A stretch of 64,000 nt of DNA from Anastrepha obliqua (GCF_027943255.1 NC_072897.1:44304044-44368043); one strand, 5' to 3'; positions 44,177 to 57,120 are shown, counted from the stretch's first letter. Notes: generated from the letters alone by a model not told the origin. Numbers and translations are program-made.

Positions 44177-45496
44177 ATGAGTAACCCAAACAATCTCATT
44201 ATGCCCCCAGTCCTTAACGCACCAAACATACCAATCCCACCAAATCCCAATACTATACCCGGACTCAGTGAATTTATTACTAATATTGTAACGAACGTTC
44301 TTAGAAACACGAACAGAGAAGACATAGGGACGGACCAAATAATTAATCCCGAACATCTTAATAATTTAAACGAACTAGACAAAATACCGGACATTGTCAG
44401 GTCTATAAGGGAATTTTCAGGAAAAGAAGATGAATTTAATTCATGGAAGAAATCGGTAGAAAGAATTCTTAAGATCTACGAACCATCTGTAGGAACACCA
44501 AAATTCTATGGTATTTTAAGTGTCATTCGAAATAAAATTATCGGTTAAGCTGATGCTATTTTGGAGTCATACAATACTCCATTAAATTGGAAATCCATAC
44601 TTAAATGTCTAACACTTCATTACGCGGATAAACGCGACATATCAACCTTAGAATATCAAATGACCACCCTCGTACAAGGCAATCAATCTATACAAGAATA
44701 CTACCAAACAGTTTACAAACATCTATCCCTAATACTAAATAAAATAGGATTTATGGACATATCTCATAAAGCAACTTGCCTCCTTACACAAACTTATAGG
44801 GATAAGGCCCTCGACACGTTCATACGTGGACTAAGAGGAGACCTTCCACGCCTTCTCGGAATGCAAGAACCTGTTGACTTACCTCAAGCACTCCACCTGT
44901 GTTTAAAACTCTAAAACCAAAATTACCGTACGAACTACGCTTGTAATAACCACAATAGAAAAAGTTTTCAGAACCAAGCACCACCAGTGCCACCAAGAAG
45001 ATTCAACCAGCCAACCCCACAAAGACAACAAACATTTTACCCTCAGTTAGCGTACATCCCGCAACCCCAAAATAATGCTATCCATAATAATAATTTCCAA
45101 AGACCCTTCTTTAACCAAAACAATAATAATCGTCCACAATTCGTACCACCTCGAAATTTTGCACCAAAACCCCAGCAAAAACCAGAGCCTATGGAAGTAG
45201 ACCGGAGTCTACAAACAAGAAGAGTAAACTATATGAATCGGCCACCATCGAATCGAAATTTTCAAGGAAAAAGACCAACAACAATGCAACCACCAATACA
45301 GGATAAACGTCAACGCAATTTTAATATAGAAACACATTACGAAGACGTAACCAACACGCCATACTACGAAGACACTCTAACATTACCCGAATACGTCGAC
45401 CATATCAGAAACTATAACATAGAAGAAGACGACCAACCCGATTTCAAGAACCAATTTCAGGACGTTGATTTTACAGACATTCATTTTTTAGAATGA
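44177..45496 (+). pseudogene. Errantivirus gag with two in-frame stops
   Basis: A single frame of about 440 codons from ATG 44177 (MSNPNNLIMPPVLNAP) is interrupted by TAA at 44546-44548 and TAA at 44912-44914. The capsid part reads [41 protein letters not shown] and [16 protein letters not shown]. The C-terminal part is Pro/Gln/Asn/Arg-rich with KPEPMEVD, the usual errantiviral motif in place of zinc knuckles. The stop TGA (45494-45496) overlaps the pol ATG at 45493 (ATGA), so pol is in a different frame from gag. Confidence 0.85.
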
Positions 45497-48400
45497 ATGT
45501 CTCTTCGTTGCCATACATTGAGAGCAAAACGAGCGATGGAGAGATAATAAAAATCTTGATAGATACTGGTTCTAACAAGAACTATGTTCAGCCTCGTTTA
45601 GTAAAAAAGAAAATTAGAAATGAAACCCCTTTTAAAGCCAATTCAGTAGTAGGATATATCGATGTTACCCACCACACATTTGCAAACCTCTTTAACTTAA
45701 AAGAATCCAATATAAAATTTTTTATTCTACCCAGGTTAAAATCATTTCACGCCATCATAGGAAACGACTCTTTAAAAGAATTAGGTGCAGTAATACACAC
45801 CAAAGACAATTATATGACTATTAAAAACTGTTTAAGAATAAAACTAAAGCAACAGATTTCACAAGATGTTAATTCAATCAATATACGGTCAGAGCATTTG
45901 ACCCCAATCCAAAACTCAATGCTGAGAAAATTAACAGAAAACTACAAATCTTTATTTAGCGATCCAGACGAAAAACTGACGTTTAAAACCAATGTAAAAG
46001 GTGAAATCAAAACAACATCAGGAACCCCAGTATATACAAAAAACTATCCCTATCCGATGTGTCTCAAAGACCATGTCGAAAAACAAATTGAAGAATATCT
46101 CCGCGACGGTATTATTCGACCATCTAGGTCTCCGTATAACTCGCCTGTATGGGTAGTACCAAAAAAATTAGATGCGTCAGGAGAGAAAAAATACCGAATG
46201 GTGATAGACTATAGGAAACTAAACTCAGTAACAATAGCAGATAAATATCCTATACCCGAAATAAATGGAGTACTTTCAGAACTTGGAAAGAATAAATTCT
46301 TTTCAGTACTCGGTATAAAGAGCGGCTTCCATCAGATTCCTTTAAAAGAATCAGATATAGAGAAGACAGCCTTGTAGGTGAACAATGGGAAATATGAATT
46401 CACCCGATTACCTTTCGGTCTCAAGAATGCCCCTTCTATTTTCCAAAGAGCTCTTGATGACATTTTAAGGGATCACATAGGGAAACGATGTTATGTTTAC
46501 ATCGATGACGTTGTGATATTCAGTAAAGACCAAGAAACCCATTTTAATGATATTAAAACAATTTTTGATGCCTTGAAACAAGCAAATTTAAAAATTCAGC
46601 TTGACAAATGTGAATTCTTAAAGACAGAAGTAGAATTTTTAGGTTTTATTATTTCGGAAAACGGTCTCAAAACAAACCCCATAAAAGTAGAGTCAATAAT
46701 AAATTTTCCAGCCCCCAAAACCTTGAAAGACTTAAGATCATTTTTAGGTCTGTCTGGTTTTTATCGCCGCTTCATTAGGGATTATGCGAAGCTTGCGAAA
46801 CCCCTGGCAGCCCTTTTAAGAGGGGAGGATGGACGTGTGTCCAAAAATCGATCCAAAAATATTCAAATCACATTAAATGAAGAAGCCTTAAGTGCATTCG
46901 ACAAAATCAAACTTTCTTTGACTACAGAAGATATAATACTAAACTATCCCGATTTTACAAAACCCTTCCAACTAACCACAGATGCATCTAACTATGCAAT
47001 AGGAGCAGTCCTATCTCAAAATGACAGGCCCATCGTTTTCATATCTCGTACATTAAGCGAAACAGAAGAGCACTACGCTACCAACGAGAAAGAGATGTTA
47101 GCCATCATCTGGTCACTAAACAATTTACGTAATTATCTCTATGGGTCACGAAAAGTTCAAATCTTTACGGACCATCAGCCTTTAACTTACGCCCTCAGCA
47201 ATAAAAATAATAACAATAAAATGTAGCGATGGAAGACCATCCTTGAAGAGTATAATTATGAATTATACTACAAACCAGGAAAGGCAAACGTCGTAGCAGA
47301 TGCCCTATCCAGACTACCCCAAATCAACCATCTAACAAATTCCGAAAATGACAATAATTCACTAAGCGAAACTATCCACAGCGACATTAGTTCTTCCCAT
47401 CATTTGATACCAATAGCCCAAGAACCAATAAATGTGTTCAAGAATCAAATTTTTCTTAAAATAGAAGAAACGTCATCTTATCAATTTCAAATTATATTTC
47501 CAACTTATCATAGAAATATCATTACTGAAACCGAATCCAACCAACAAAACTTAATAAATCTTCTGAAAAGATATCTAAACCCATCAGTTATTAATGGCCT
47601 TCATACTGACGAGAACACCTTAGGAAAAATCCAAGAAATTTACCCAATTCATTTTAGCAACTGCAGAGTAAGATTCGCAAGAAACATAGTAAAAGACTTA
47701 CCTAACGAAACAGAACAGAATAATGAAATAATTAAAAAACACAAACGCGCTCACAGAAATGGTCGCGAAAATAAAGCACAAATTCTAAGAAACTTTTACT
47801 TCCCACAAATGCAAGCGAAAATCGATAGAATCGTTAAACAGTGTAAAATATGCAAGGAACAGAAATACGAACGACATCCTACGAAACCACTATTACAATC
47901 AACTCCTATTCCTCAATATCCAGGACAAATAGTTCACCTCGACATTTACCATACTCACAAAAAAGTAATACTAACAGCCATAGATAAATTCTCGAAGTAT
48001 GCCCAAGCAAAAATAGTAAATTCTAGAGCAACCCAAGATATAATACAACCCTTGAGAGAAATCCTTTTAAACTACGGAATCCCCGAAAAAATAGTCATTG
48101 ATAACGAAAAATCTTTGGGATCACACCCAATAACTCATTTGATAGAAAATCAGTTTAATATAGCAGTTTTCAGAGCACCCCCTTACACCAGTACTGTCAA
48201 TGGACAAATAGAAAGATTCCATTCAACTATAGGAGAAATCATGAGATGCATAAAAGCCGAGAAAATCCATACCTCATTTCAAGACTTATTAGAAAAATCC
48301 ATGTACAAATACAACTACACAATTCATTCCACTACCAACCAAAAACCAATCGAGTTATTCTTCGGAAGAAGAGTATCAACAAATCCTTTGGAATTACAAA

Positions 48401-48645
48401 AAGATAGAAATGAAAATATTAATAGATTGAAAGCAAAACAAGTAAAGGATCTTAACTATCACAATAAAAATAGACAAGTTTTTAAAGACTATAACCCAGG
48501 AGATATTATATTTGTAAAAACCAACAAAAGAATAGGAAACAAACTTTCATGTAGATACAAAGAAGAAAAGGTAAAAGAAAACAAAAATAGTACAGTTATC
48601 ACTCAATCAGGCAGAACAATTCATAAAGGATTAATTAGGCAATAA
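45493..48645 (+). pseudogene. Errantivirus pol with two in-frame stops and altered RT motif A
   Basis: One frame of 1051 codons is interrupted by TAG at 46375-46377 and TAG at 47224-47226. Order: protease (ILIDTGSNKNYVQ); RT with YRMVIDYRKLNSV, motif A, motif B (LPFGLKNAPSIFQ) and motif C (YVYIDDVVIFS); RNase H (TTDASNYAIGAVL; ATNEKEMLAI; KPGKANVVADALSRLP). The integrase has HKRAHRNGREN and CKICKEQK zinc ligands, then HLDIYHTHKK, VIDNEKSLG and NGQIERFHST with the D-D-E residues. RT motif A reads FSVLGIKSGFHQI, with Gly where the metal-binding Asp belongs. The enzyme is inactive even if stops were read through. Confidence 0.9.
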
Positions 48646-48728
48646 TAACAATTTACATAAAACAAAATAGTTATAATTATAGTCCTGATATCAAAAACTA
48701 ACAATTTTCTGATTTCTATAGAAACAAT

Positions 48729-50260
48729 ATGACAGACAACAAGGACATCCTACTAATACTAACCATACTAATTATTTCGACCACCGCAACAATAGACATT
48801 TATGACTACTCTACTGCTCAACTGGTTACAATCAATGACGGGACAGCAAAAATTCAAAACGGAGCCTTTAGGCTAATACATATAATCGACCTTAACAAAT
48901 ACGAACAATTTCTAACGGACATTTACGAATACATTTCTTCAGACATTCCTAAGGATAGCATTTTACTACCTATCCTAAAGCACGAACTAGTCCAATCTCT
49001 CCAAATCCTTGATACCCTTAAACCAGCAAACTTACGACAAAAAAGATCAATAAATATTCTATCCCCGATCATGAGGATCTAGAAGCAATATCAAATAATC
49101 TAAACCAGCTTAACAGCAATAATGATAAACAAGTTCTTATAAACGAAATTTTTAATGAAAAAATTAATAACGTTACACAAATTGTGAATAAACTTTTTAA
49201 TAATATACGGAAAGATATGAGTATAGTAAATGAAATGATTATTAATTTACAAAATAGAATTAGATTAATAAAAGAGGAATTAATAAATATTAAATATGCC
49301 GTACAATGGGCAAAGAGAGATATATTAAACTCATTATTGTTAAACAAGAACGAAATTGAAATTGCACTTGAAAAATTAGAAAATGATGAAATTCCATTTA
49401 AAAATGCGGAACAGGCATTAGAAATATCAGAAGTTAATGTTATTAGCAAAAATTTTACAATTTTTTATATGGTGAAAATACCATTAACAATTAAAGAAAA
49501 TTTTCAAAAAATTATTATAAGACCTGTAATAAAGGCAAATAACACTATAATTAATGTCGAATATAGTGAAATATTAAAAGGAAACAATCAAGTTTACGGA
49601 ATAAAAACTCATTGTAATAACTATAAGATAATTGAAATTTGTAAACAAAAGCAGATAGTTAATATAACTAATAGTAATTGTATACCTAGAATAATTAATA
49701 GCTTTAATTCAACTTGCACCATAAGCAAAGGGCACCATATTCCACATATTGAAGAAATAAAATCAGGCATTTTACTACTTAATGGCTTTATGGGAAAAAT
49801 AGATGCTGACGCAATAACCCATAACTTGACGGGAACTCATGTTATCAACTTCCATAACTCAACATTGAAAGTTAATAATCAAATATTCATCAACTATGAG
49901 GCAATTCCTCCTCCAGCTATCCCAGCTGTCCTACAACCAGCACCAATCGAAAACGAACGGATTGAATTGCTTTCACTAAAATCTCTGCCAGAACTGCATA
50001 TAAATAATACCCGAAAAATAAATCTTCTAAAGACAGTAACAATATCAACTGGCTCACTTTCACTTGGATCAATTGCAGCTATTACTTGCATAGCACTAAT
50101 ATTTTTCAAATTTTGGAGGAAAACTCAAAACAAAATAATCATCGCACAAAGCTTAGACAGCAACCAGATGCCTCCAGCAAGCCTCAACTTGGGTCAACTC
50201 AAAGATCTGCCAACAGATCAATCAAGATATGTAAATTTCAATAACTTACCCTATTTCTAA
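48729..50260 (+). pseudogene. Errantivirus env, with deletion after the cleavage site
   Basis: From ATG 48729 a hydrophobic leader (ILLILTILIISTTATI) starts the surface subunit. A basic RQKR cleavage motif lies near 49036-49047. Directly after it a short deletion and a frame change remove part of the fusion-peptide region; the first frame stops at 49080-49082. The transmembrane subunit continues from about 49064 in another frame and is open from 49184 to 50260. It has AVQWAKRDILNS, ALEISEVNVIS, Cys-containing segments, and a transmembrane span (GSLSLGSIAAITCIALIFF) followed by a cytoplasmic tail. The break lies in the part essential for membrane fusion, so this is a non-functional relic. Confidence 0.85.
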
Positions 50261-50284
50261 CAACGCTCGAGGACGAACGTTTTT

Positions 50285-50293
50285 AAGAGGGGA
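50285..50293 (+). promoter_or_regulatory. Polypurine tract
   Basis: AAGAGGGGA lies just before AGTATTAACATGG, the 3' LTR start. Confidence 0.7.
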
Positions 50294-50680
50294 AGTATTA
50301 ACATGGCAAATGTTAACTTTTCACACGCCGATCAGCAACATGAGTACAGCGGATGTACAGCGCTTACATAGCGCTTCCCACAATATTCCAGACGCACTGT
50401 CAGCAGAAAAGCCAACGGCAGCAACACCCCAATTGAATTAGGCCGGATGTAATGCACGCGCAACCCAAGTCAGCGATTCGTCGAAATTGCGCACGCCACC
50501 ACAGGTAGCTCGGTGCATTTTAAATTTAGGTTTTAGATTAAGAAATTTTGTAATTTTAGTTTTAAGTTGAACTCAATAAAGAGCGGTTGTTCCGCAATCT
50601 TTTTTAAAAAGAGATTTCCACGCGAAAATCCTTAATTTGTATAAACACGTTTAGTTAGTTGTGAAATATATTGTTACAGT
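50294..50680 (+). repeat. 3' LTR of the second errantivirus
   Basis: It begins AGTATTAACATGGC after the polypurine tract. It includes an AATAAAGAGCGG polyadenylation region at about 50573. The right end is set near TTGTTACAGT by analogy only, because no second LTR is present for comparison. Confidence 0.55.
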
Positions 50681-51471
50681 CGCAAAGTTACGCGAACCGA
50701 CTGGCAACAACAGCGAACGAGAGGCCAAAACAAAAACACAATTTAGCCTTGATGACGACAGCAGATAGCGAGACATTCCACGATATATGAGTTAGGCGAA
50801 GACGACAGGTGACAAAACCTGCTGCTGGGAGTTCCAGAATATACGACCTGTCAGATTTAGAAATGACGATAATTATTAATAACATGTGTACGAGTATGAG
50901 CCGAGGTGCATGCGCATGGTGTATTCAGTTGGAAATTAAACTTGTGAGCGAATAAACGAAAAGTAATAGAGTGATTTAGTTTTAAGCTGAACGTGTGCAT
51001 TTAGAAGTAAAGTGTTGAAAATAAGATAAAGCAAGTTTGTTGCCATTAATTTTTGTGTTTCATTCAACAATGCATTGATCGAACTCATCAAGTTATTGTA
51101 AGAGATTTATTTGAATTGTATTATAAGAAAATTCGGAACAATATTAAAAAATGAATGCTTATTGAAGCGAGAGAGGGGTTCAATATAATTTATGGTAGTC
51201 GTAGAGTCGTATTCCGTTGGTACCAGTTTAGTGTATCGCCATGGCGTACGGCACGTATGTGGCGTCTTCGACTCAAATACACATAATCTATTTGGTTGTC
51301 AACGAACGCGACGGACCGATTGTGATGGGCCTATTACTTCTCATTTACATTTATTTTAAGACTGAAAAGATGGATACAAAAAATATTGGCCGGCGGAAAT
51401 CGTTATAACATCAAATTTATGTAAGCTATCAAAACAATTTCTATTTTTCTTTTTTTATTAAGCGTACTATG
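50681..51471. other. Non-coding stretch
   Basis: No gene or named repeat is seen. The sequence is moderately GC-rich near 50690-50930 and around 51200-51330. Confidence 0.4.
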
Positions 51472-51600
51472 TTAAGGGGGTATTATAATTTAGAATTTTG
51501 AAAAAATCGAAATTTTCGTTTTCATATTTTTAAAGCTTAGATATTTAAGAATATGTCAATAATGTAATTTTTTAAAATTCTTATTATTTCATGAGTTATA
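51472..51600. repeat. Possible fragment of the TTAA element family
   Basis: TTAAGGGGGTATTATAATTT followed by AGAATTTTGAAAAAATCGAAA resembles the left end of the TTAA element at 24432-24480 (TTAAGGGG...AGAATTTTCAAAAAATCGATT). No right end was found before the RTE fragment. Confidence 0.5.
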
Positions 51601-51689
51601 GCCTTTTTGGTGACAGAGAGTCAGTCGGTTACCACGGCTTTGTTGTTCCTTAGCCGCGTTATCGCTATTCTCACGGTACGCCCTGTATG

Positions 51690-53250
51690 TTAGTCTTCAG
51701 ATCGCCGTCATTGTTCTTTCAGGAAAACGCCCCGGTGTTAAAACCTTCTGTAAGCTGCCAAAATTTCTGGTAGAATTTTCGTACGTTGCTCCTATTGGCC
51801 AGCATCTCAAGCTACTCGCACTAACGTATTCTCTCTCTCTCTCTCGTTTTTCCTTTCTGATAATACGTCTCTCTTCATTTCTTAGCTTTCCGTAGTGATC
51901 CCACATTGCTCACGTTGCACCCGATCGCAGCGTGGCTCTATAGGCAGCTTCCTTTCTTTCTGCAGCAGCATATCATTCCGCATCGTACCAACTGTTTTTC
52001 AGGGCTCACTGAAATCCGATTTCTTCTGCGGCGGCGGTCCGTAAAGAACGAGAAATGTTTCTCTACTGCTCGTGCATGCCGGTTTGTTGGGCAGCACTCT
52101 TTGAGAGCAGGAGTGAGAGTGAAGGGGCGCATCTTCTGGGTGTATGTTGTGATTGCAGCTTTTCGATGTTGAACTTTCTTTGCGTAGTTAGATGTACGTT
52201 TTTTGCTGCACAGAGGCGTGTACGTAGTTTGGCTGCAAAGAGGTAATTATCCGAGTCGATGTTGGGTCCTAGAAGGGTGTCTTCCATTTGTCACAACATG
52301 ATCGATCTGGTTTCGCGATTTTCGATCAGGAGAGAGAGAGGTATATTCTTATGCTGGAATCTGGTGTTGCAGATTAGAATGTTTCGGGCCCTGGCAAAGT
52401 CAACCAACATCTGTCCGTTACCTGATGTTTCGTGGAGCAGCCTGAATTTTCCGACTGTGGGACCAGAAATTCCTTCCTTTCCCATCTTGGCGTTGAAGTC
52501 GCAAAGCACGGTTTTTATGTCCCGGCGGGGGCAGCGCTCATAGGAACGTTCCAGACGCTCATAGAAGGAATCTTTGGTCGCAAGGTCCTTCTATTCCGCT
52601 GGGAGGTGGGCGCAAATGAGCGAGATGTTAAAGAATCGCGCTTTGACGCGGATTATCGCGAGACGCTCGACCACCGGAGTGAACGAAAGTACTTGGCGAC
52701 GAAGTCTCTCTCCCACAACAAATTCGAAACCGAATTTCCGCTCCTTTACATGGCCGCTATAGTAGACGACGGCCCTATGTTTTTCTTGCCTTGTTTCGTC
52801 TATCGCATCTCCTGAATGGCAGTGATGTCAGCCTTTATTCTCATGAGGACATCAGCCAGCCGGGCAGAGGCACCTTTCCCATTAAAGGACCGAACCTTCC
52901 AGGTGCATGCCCTCGAATCGTAGTTCTTAGTTCGTTTGCAGGGGTCGTCACCAGTGTAGGAAGTTCTCATCCGGGGACTTGTAGATGTTTCCATTCGCGG
53001 GATTTTTAAGTGGCGGGTCCCATACCCAGCGCAGAACCAGCTATCCTGCGATGCTTCGCCTCCTCAGGTTGGCTCACTCCCAAACGGGTGTTCGGAAGCT
53101 ACCCAGAGGATACTTGGGAAAATCCCGGAAGTTGTGAGCTGCTTAAACCATATGTAGAAGAGTCGTCCTGGTCACTGCCAAGTGAATGACGATGAGCTAC
53201 TTTCCCCACTTGCGTGGACTTCTACTTATGGACCCATCCTCCAATTCTAC
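51690..53250 (-). pseudogene. RTE-type (BovB-like) retroposon, 5' UTR and endonuclease, decayed
   Basis: On the minus strand the GC-rich leader (53250-53015) is followed by the endonuclease start TWKVRSFNGKGASARL and the catalytic AIQEMR (about 52800). Then come LCDFNAKMGKEGISGPTVGK (about 52500), TRFQHKNIPLS, PNIDSDNYLFAAKLRTRLCA (about 52260) and a tail to about 51697 (WDHYGKLRNEERRIIRKEKRERE). Several frames are used and stops are frequent. RT is absent, so the element is 3'-truncated. Such copies are often mis-annotated as craniofacial development protein 2-like. Confidence 0.8.
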
Positions 53251-53253
53251 ATA

Positions 53254-56200
53254 TCTATACTAATATTATAAAGAGGAAAACTTTGTTTATTTGTTTGTTT
53301 GTTTGTTTGTTTGTTTGTAACGAATAGGCTCAAAAACTACTGGACCGATTTTAAAAATTCTTTCACCATTCGAAAACTACATTATCCAAGAGTAACATGG
53401 ATTTTATCTTATTTTGGCAAAAATAGGGTTCCGTAAGATATTTGGATTTTTCGGACACAAACTGAAAAAAATCTTATATATAAAATAAAGTCACCTTTTT
53501 GTGTGTGTTCGCTAACCGGCCGTGTCTGCACCGAATTAAACCAAACTTACACACATTGTTAAGAAGGTATTGAAGATGGTTTCCGTATAGTTTGGATTCC
53601 TATTGGTGGATAGGGCTCGAGATATAGGTCAAAACGTGGACCCGGGTAACCTTCGGATGTGTATGTACAATATGGGTATCAAATGGAAGCTGTTGGTGAA
53701 TGCTTTAGTTCAGAGTATTTTTCATGCCGCTCCGTGACTAGGGTCTCGAGATAGAGACCAAAACGTGGACCCTAGAATGTGTATGTACAATATGGGTATC
53801 AAATGGAAGCTGTTGGTGAATGCTTTAGTACAGAGTATTTTTCATGCCGCTCCGTGACTGGGGTCTCGAGATATAGGTCAAAACGTGGACCCAGGTAACC
53901 TTTGGATGTGTATGTACAATATGGGTATCAAATGGAAGCTGTTGGTGAATGCTTTAGTTCAGAGTATTTCCATCCGCTCCGTGACTAGGGTCTCGAGATA
54001 GAGACCAAGACGTGGACCCTAGAATGTGTTTGTACAATATGGATATCAAATGGAAGCTGTTGATAAGTGCTTTAATACGGGCTAATTTTCATACCTATTG
54101 ATGACTAGGGTCTCGAGATATAAGTCAAAACGTGGACCCGGGTAACCTTCGGACGTGTATGTACAATATGGGTATCAAATGGAAGCTGTTGGTGAATACT
54201 TTAGTTCAGAGTATTTCCATCCGCTCCGTGACTAGGGTCTCGAGATAGAGACCAAGTCGTGGACCCTAGAATGTGTTTGTACAATATGGGTATCAAATGA
54301 AAGCTGTTGATAAGTGCTTTAATACGGGGTAATTTTCATACCTATTGATGACTAGGGTCTCGAGATATAGGTCAAAACGTGGACCCGGGTAACCTTCGGA
54401 CGTGTATGTACAATATGGGTATCAAATGGAAGCTGTTGGTGAATGCTTTAGTTCAGAGTATTTTTCATGCCGCTCCGTGACTAGGATCTCGAGATAGAGA
54501 CCAAAACGTGGACCCTAGAATGTGTTTGTACAGTATGGATATCAAATGAAAGCTGTTGATAAGTGCTTTAATACGGGGTAATTTTCATACCTATTGATGA
54601 CTAGGGTCTCGAGATATAGGTCAAAACGTGGACCCGGGTAACCTTCGGACGTGTATGTACAATATGGGTATCAAATGGAAGCTGTTGGTGAATGCTTTAG
54701 TTCAGAGTATTTTTCATGCCGCTCCGTGACTAGGATCTCGAGATAGAGACCAAAACGTGGAGCCTAGAATGTGTTTGTACAATATGGATATCAAACTGAA
54801 ACTGTTGGTGAATGCCTTAGTACAAAGTATTTTTCATGCCGCTACGTGACTGGGGTCTCCAGATATAGGTCAAAACGTGGACCCGGGTAACCTTTGGTTG
54901 TGTATGTACAATATGGGTATCAAATGGAAGCTATTGATAAGTGCTTCAATACGGGGTAATTTTCATACCTATTGATGACTCGGGTCTGGAAATATATGCC
55001 AAAACGTGGACCCGCCGTGTCTTTGCACCGAATTAAACCAAACTTACACACATTGTTAAGGAGGTATTGAAGATGGTTTCCGTATAGTTTGGATACCTAT
55101 TGGTATATAGGGTCTCGAGATATAGGTCAAAACGTGGACCCGGGTAACCTTCGGATGTGTATGTACAATATGGGTATCAAATGGAAGCTGTTGGTGAATG
55201 CTTTAGTTCAGAGTATTTTTCATGCCGCTCCGTGACTAGGATCTCGAGATAGAGACCAAAACGTGGACCCTAGAATGTGTTTGTACAATATGGATATCAA
55301 ATGAAAGCTGTTGATAAGTGCTTTAATACGGGGTAATTTTCATACCTATTGATGACTAGGGTCTCGAGATATAGGTCAAAACGTGGACCCGGGTAACCTT
55401 CGGACGTGTATGTACAATATGGGTATCAAATGGAAGCTGTTGGTGAATGCTTTAGTTCAGAGTATTTTTCATGCCGCTCCGTGACTAGGATCTCGAGATA
55501 GAGACCAAAACGTGGAGCCTAGAATGTGTATGTACAATATGGATATCAAACTGAAACTGTTGGTGAATGCCTTAGTACAGAGTATTTTTCATGCCGCTAC
55601 GTGACTGGGGTCTCCAGATATAGGTCAAAACGTGGACCCGGGTAACCTTTGGTTGTGTATGTACAATATGGGTATCAAATGGAAGCTGTTGATAAGTGCT
55701 TCAATACGGGGTAATTTTCATACCTATTGATGACTCGGGTCTGGAAATATATGCCAAAACGTGGACCCGCCGTGTCTTTGCACCGAATTAAACCAAACTT
55801 ACACACATTGTTAAGGAGGTATTGAAGATGGTTTCGGTATAGTTTGGATACCTATTGGTATATAGGGTCTCGAGATATAGGTCAAAACGTGGACCCGGGT
55901 AACCTTCGGATGTGTATGTACAATATGGGTATCAAATGGAAGCTGTTGGTGAATGCTTTAGTTCAGAGTATTTTTCATGCCGCTCCGTGACTAGGGTCTC
56001 GAGATAGAGACCAAAACGTGGACCCTAGAATGTGTATGTACAATATGGGTATCAAATGGAAGCTGTTGGTGAATGCTTTAGTTCAGAGTATTTTTCATGC
56101 CGCTCCGTGACTAGGATCTCGAGATAGAGACCAAAACGTGGAGCCTAGAATGTGTTTGTACAATATGGATATCAAACTGAAACTGTTGGTGAATGCCTTA

Positions 56201-57120
56201 GTACAGAGTATTTTTCATGCCGCTACGTGACTGGGGTCTCCAGATATAGGTCAAAACGTGGACCCGGGTAACCTTTGGTTGTGTATGCACAATATAGGTA
56301 TCAAATGAAAGCTGTTGATAAGTGCTTTAATACGGGGTAATTTTCATACCTATTGATGACTAGGGTCTCGAAATATATGCCAAAACGTGGACCCGCCGTG
56401 TCTTTGCACCGAATTAAACCAAACTTATGCACATTGTTAAGTAAGTATTGAAAATGGGTTTCGTAAAGTTTGGTTGTAATTCGGAGCAGTGGCAACGGGT
56501 ACAGCGTTCTTTTGAGCCAGCCATAATGTCGCTTACTTTTTTAACGCTTGGGGCGGAACTGAACTGTCAAATTGACAGTGTTAGTTACAATGTGTCAAAA
56601 TATTTCTTTCTGATTTGGATGCCATAAGGAAAAAACGTAAGTGCAACATGTAAAAATTGTTTGTGAATTTTTTTGGAGTGGATTTTGGAACAGTGAATAA
56701 TTTCTTACGAAATTTGAGAATTTAATGTGAAATCCGAATGAAATTATGTGTTCGTGGAAAAAACAATTTTTTTCGTTTTTTCTTTTTTTGAAAAATATAA
56801 ATATATAATGGTTAAAAAAGCTCCAATTCTTAATAAAACATATAAATTGAAACGAAAAATTCATGGATGATCAGGAAAAAAGACGATTGTTTATTCATGT
56901 GCGTTGATTTGAAATTTAAAAACAATCTTCTTTTTTCCTGATTTTCAATTTATATTTTATATTTACTCAAAAACAAATAGAAAAACAAAAAGATATTGTT
57001 TATGCCAAAGCGCTTGAATAAAGAATAAAGAAATAAATAATATGAAAACCATATATTTTCTGTTCTAAACCATATCTATTCTATTTTAGTGTGCCCAGCG
57101 AAGGGGGCCGGGTTTGCTAG
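53254..57120 (+). mobile_element. Large non-autonomous Helitron with minisatellite core
   Basis: It starts TCTATACTAATATTATAAAG, then a TTTG run and AACGAATAGGCTCAAAAAC. It ends GGGGGCCGGGTTTGCTAG after a GC-rich hairpin, with host A before and host T after. Termini and the non-repetitive 3' part (56400-57120) match the inverse of 17502-18210. At about 53473 a second Helitron-like 5' end (TCTTATATATAAAATAAAGT) occurs inside. There is no helicase gene. Confidence 0.85.
53520..56460. repeat. Helitron minisatellite array, about 22 units
   Basis: Alternating units of about 129 bp (with GGACCCGGGTAACCTTCGGA) and about 119 bp (with GTGGACCCTAGAATGTGT) share TCTCGAGATA and the ACAATATGGGTATCAAATGG core. 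A third unit type with GCACCGAATTAAACCAAAC recurs at about 53527, 55023, 55787 and 56406. Blocks of several units are themselves repeated (for example 54970-55230 and 55730-55990). Confidence 0.9.

Larger units (their letters stand above)
44049..50680 (+). mobile_element. Errantivirus, 5'-truncated, with gag, pol, env and 3' LTR
   Basis: The leader from 44049 follows the mariner directly, with no 5' LTR or primer site. Gag, pol and env keep their order and largely their frames, interrupted by single stop codons. A polypurine tract and a 3' LTR follow env. The coding sequence is less rearranged than in the element at 6279-13294, but it carries at least four in-frame stops and a changed RT active site. 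Confidence 0.8.

Noticed and set aside
49184..50260. Env domesticated as a host gene
   Set aside because: It sits between errantiviral pol and LTR in the original order, starts within a deletion/frameshift junction and lacks its leader, so there is no sign of separate selection.
52432..52815. 127-codon plus-strand open frame
   Set aside because: Antisense to the RTE endonuclease remnant, with no recognisable domain.
52800..52994. Craniofacial development protein 2-like gene
   Set aside because: The name is a common mis-annotation of RTE endonucleases. The flanks and decay show a retroposon.
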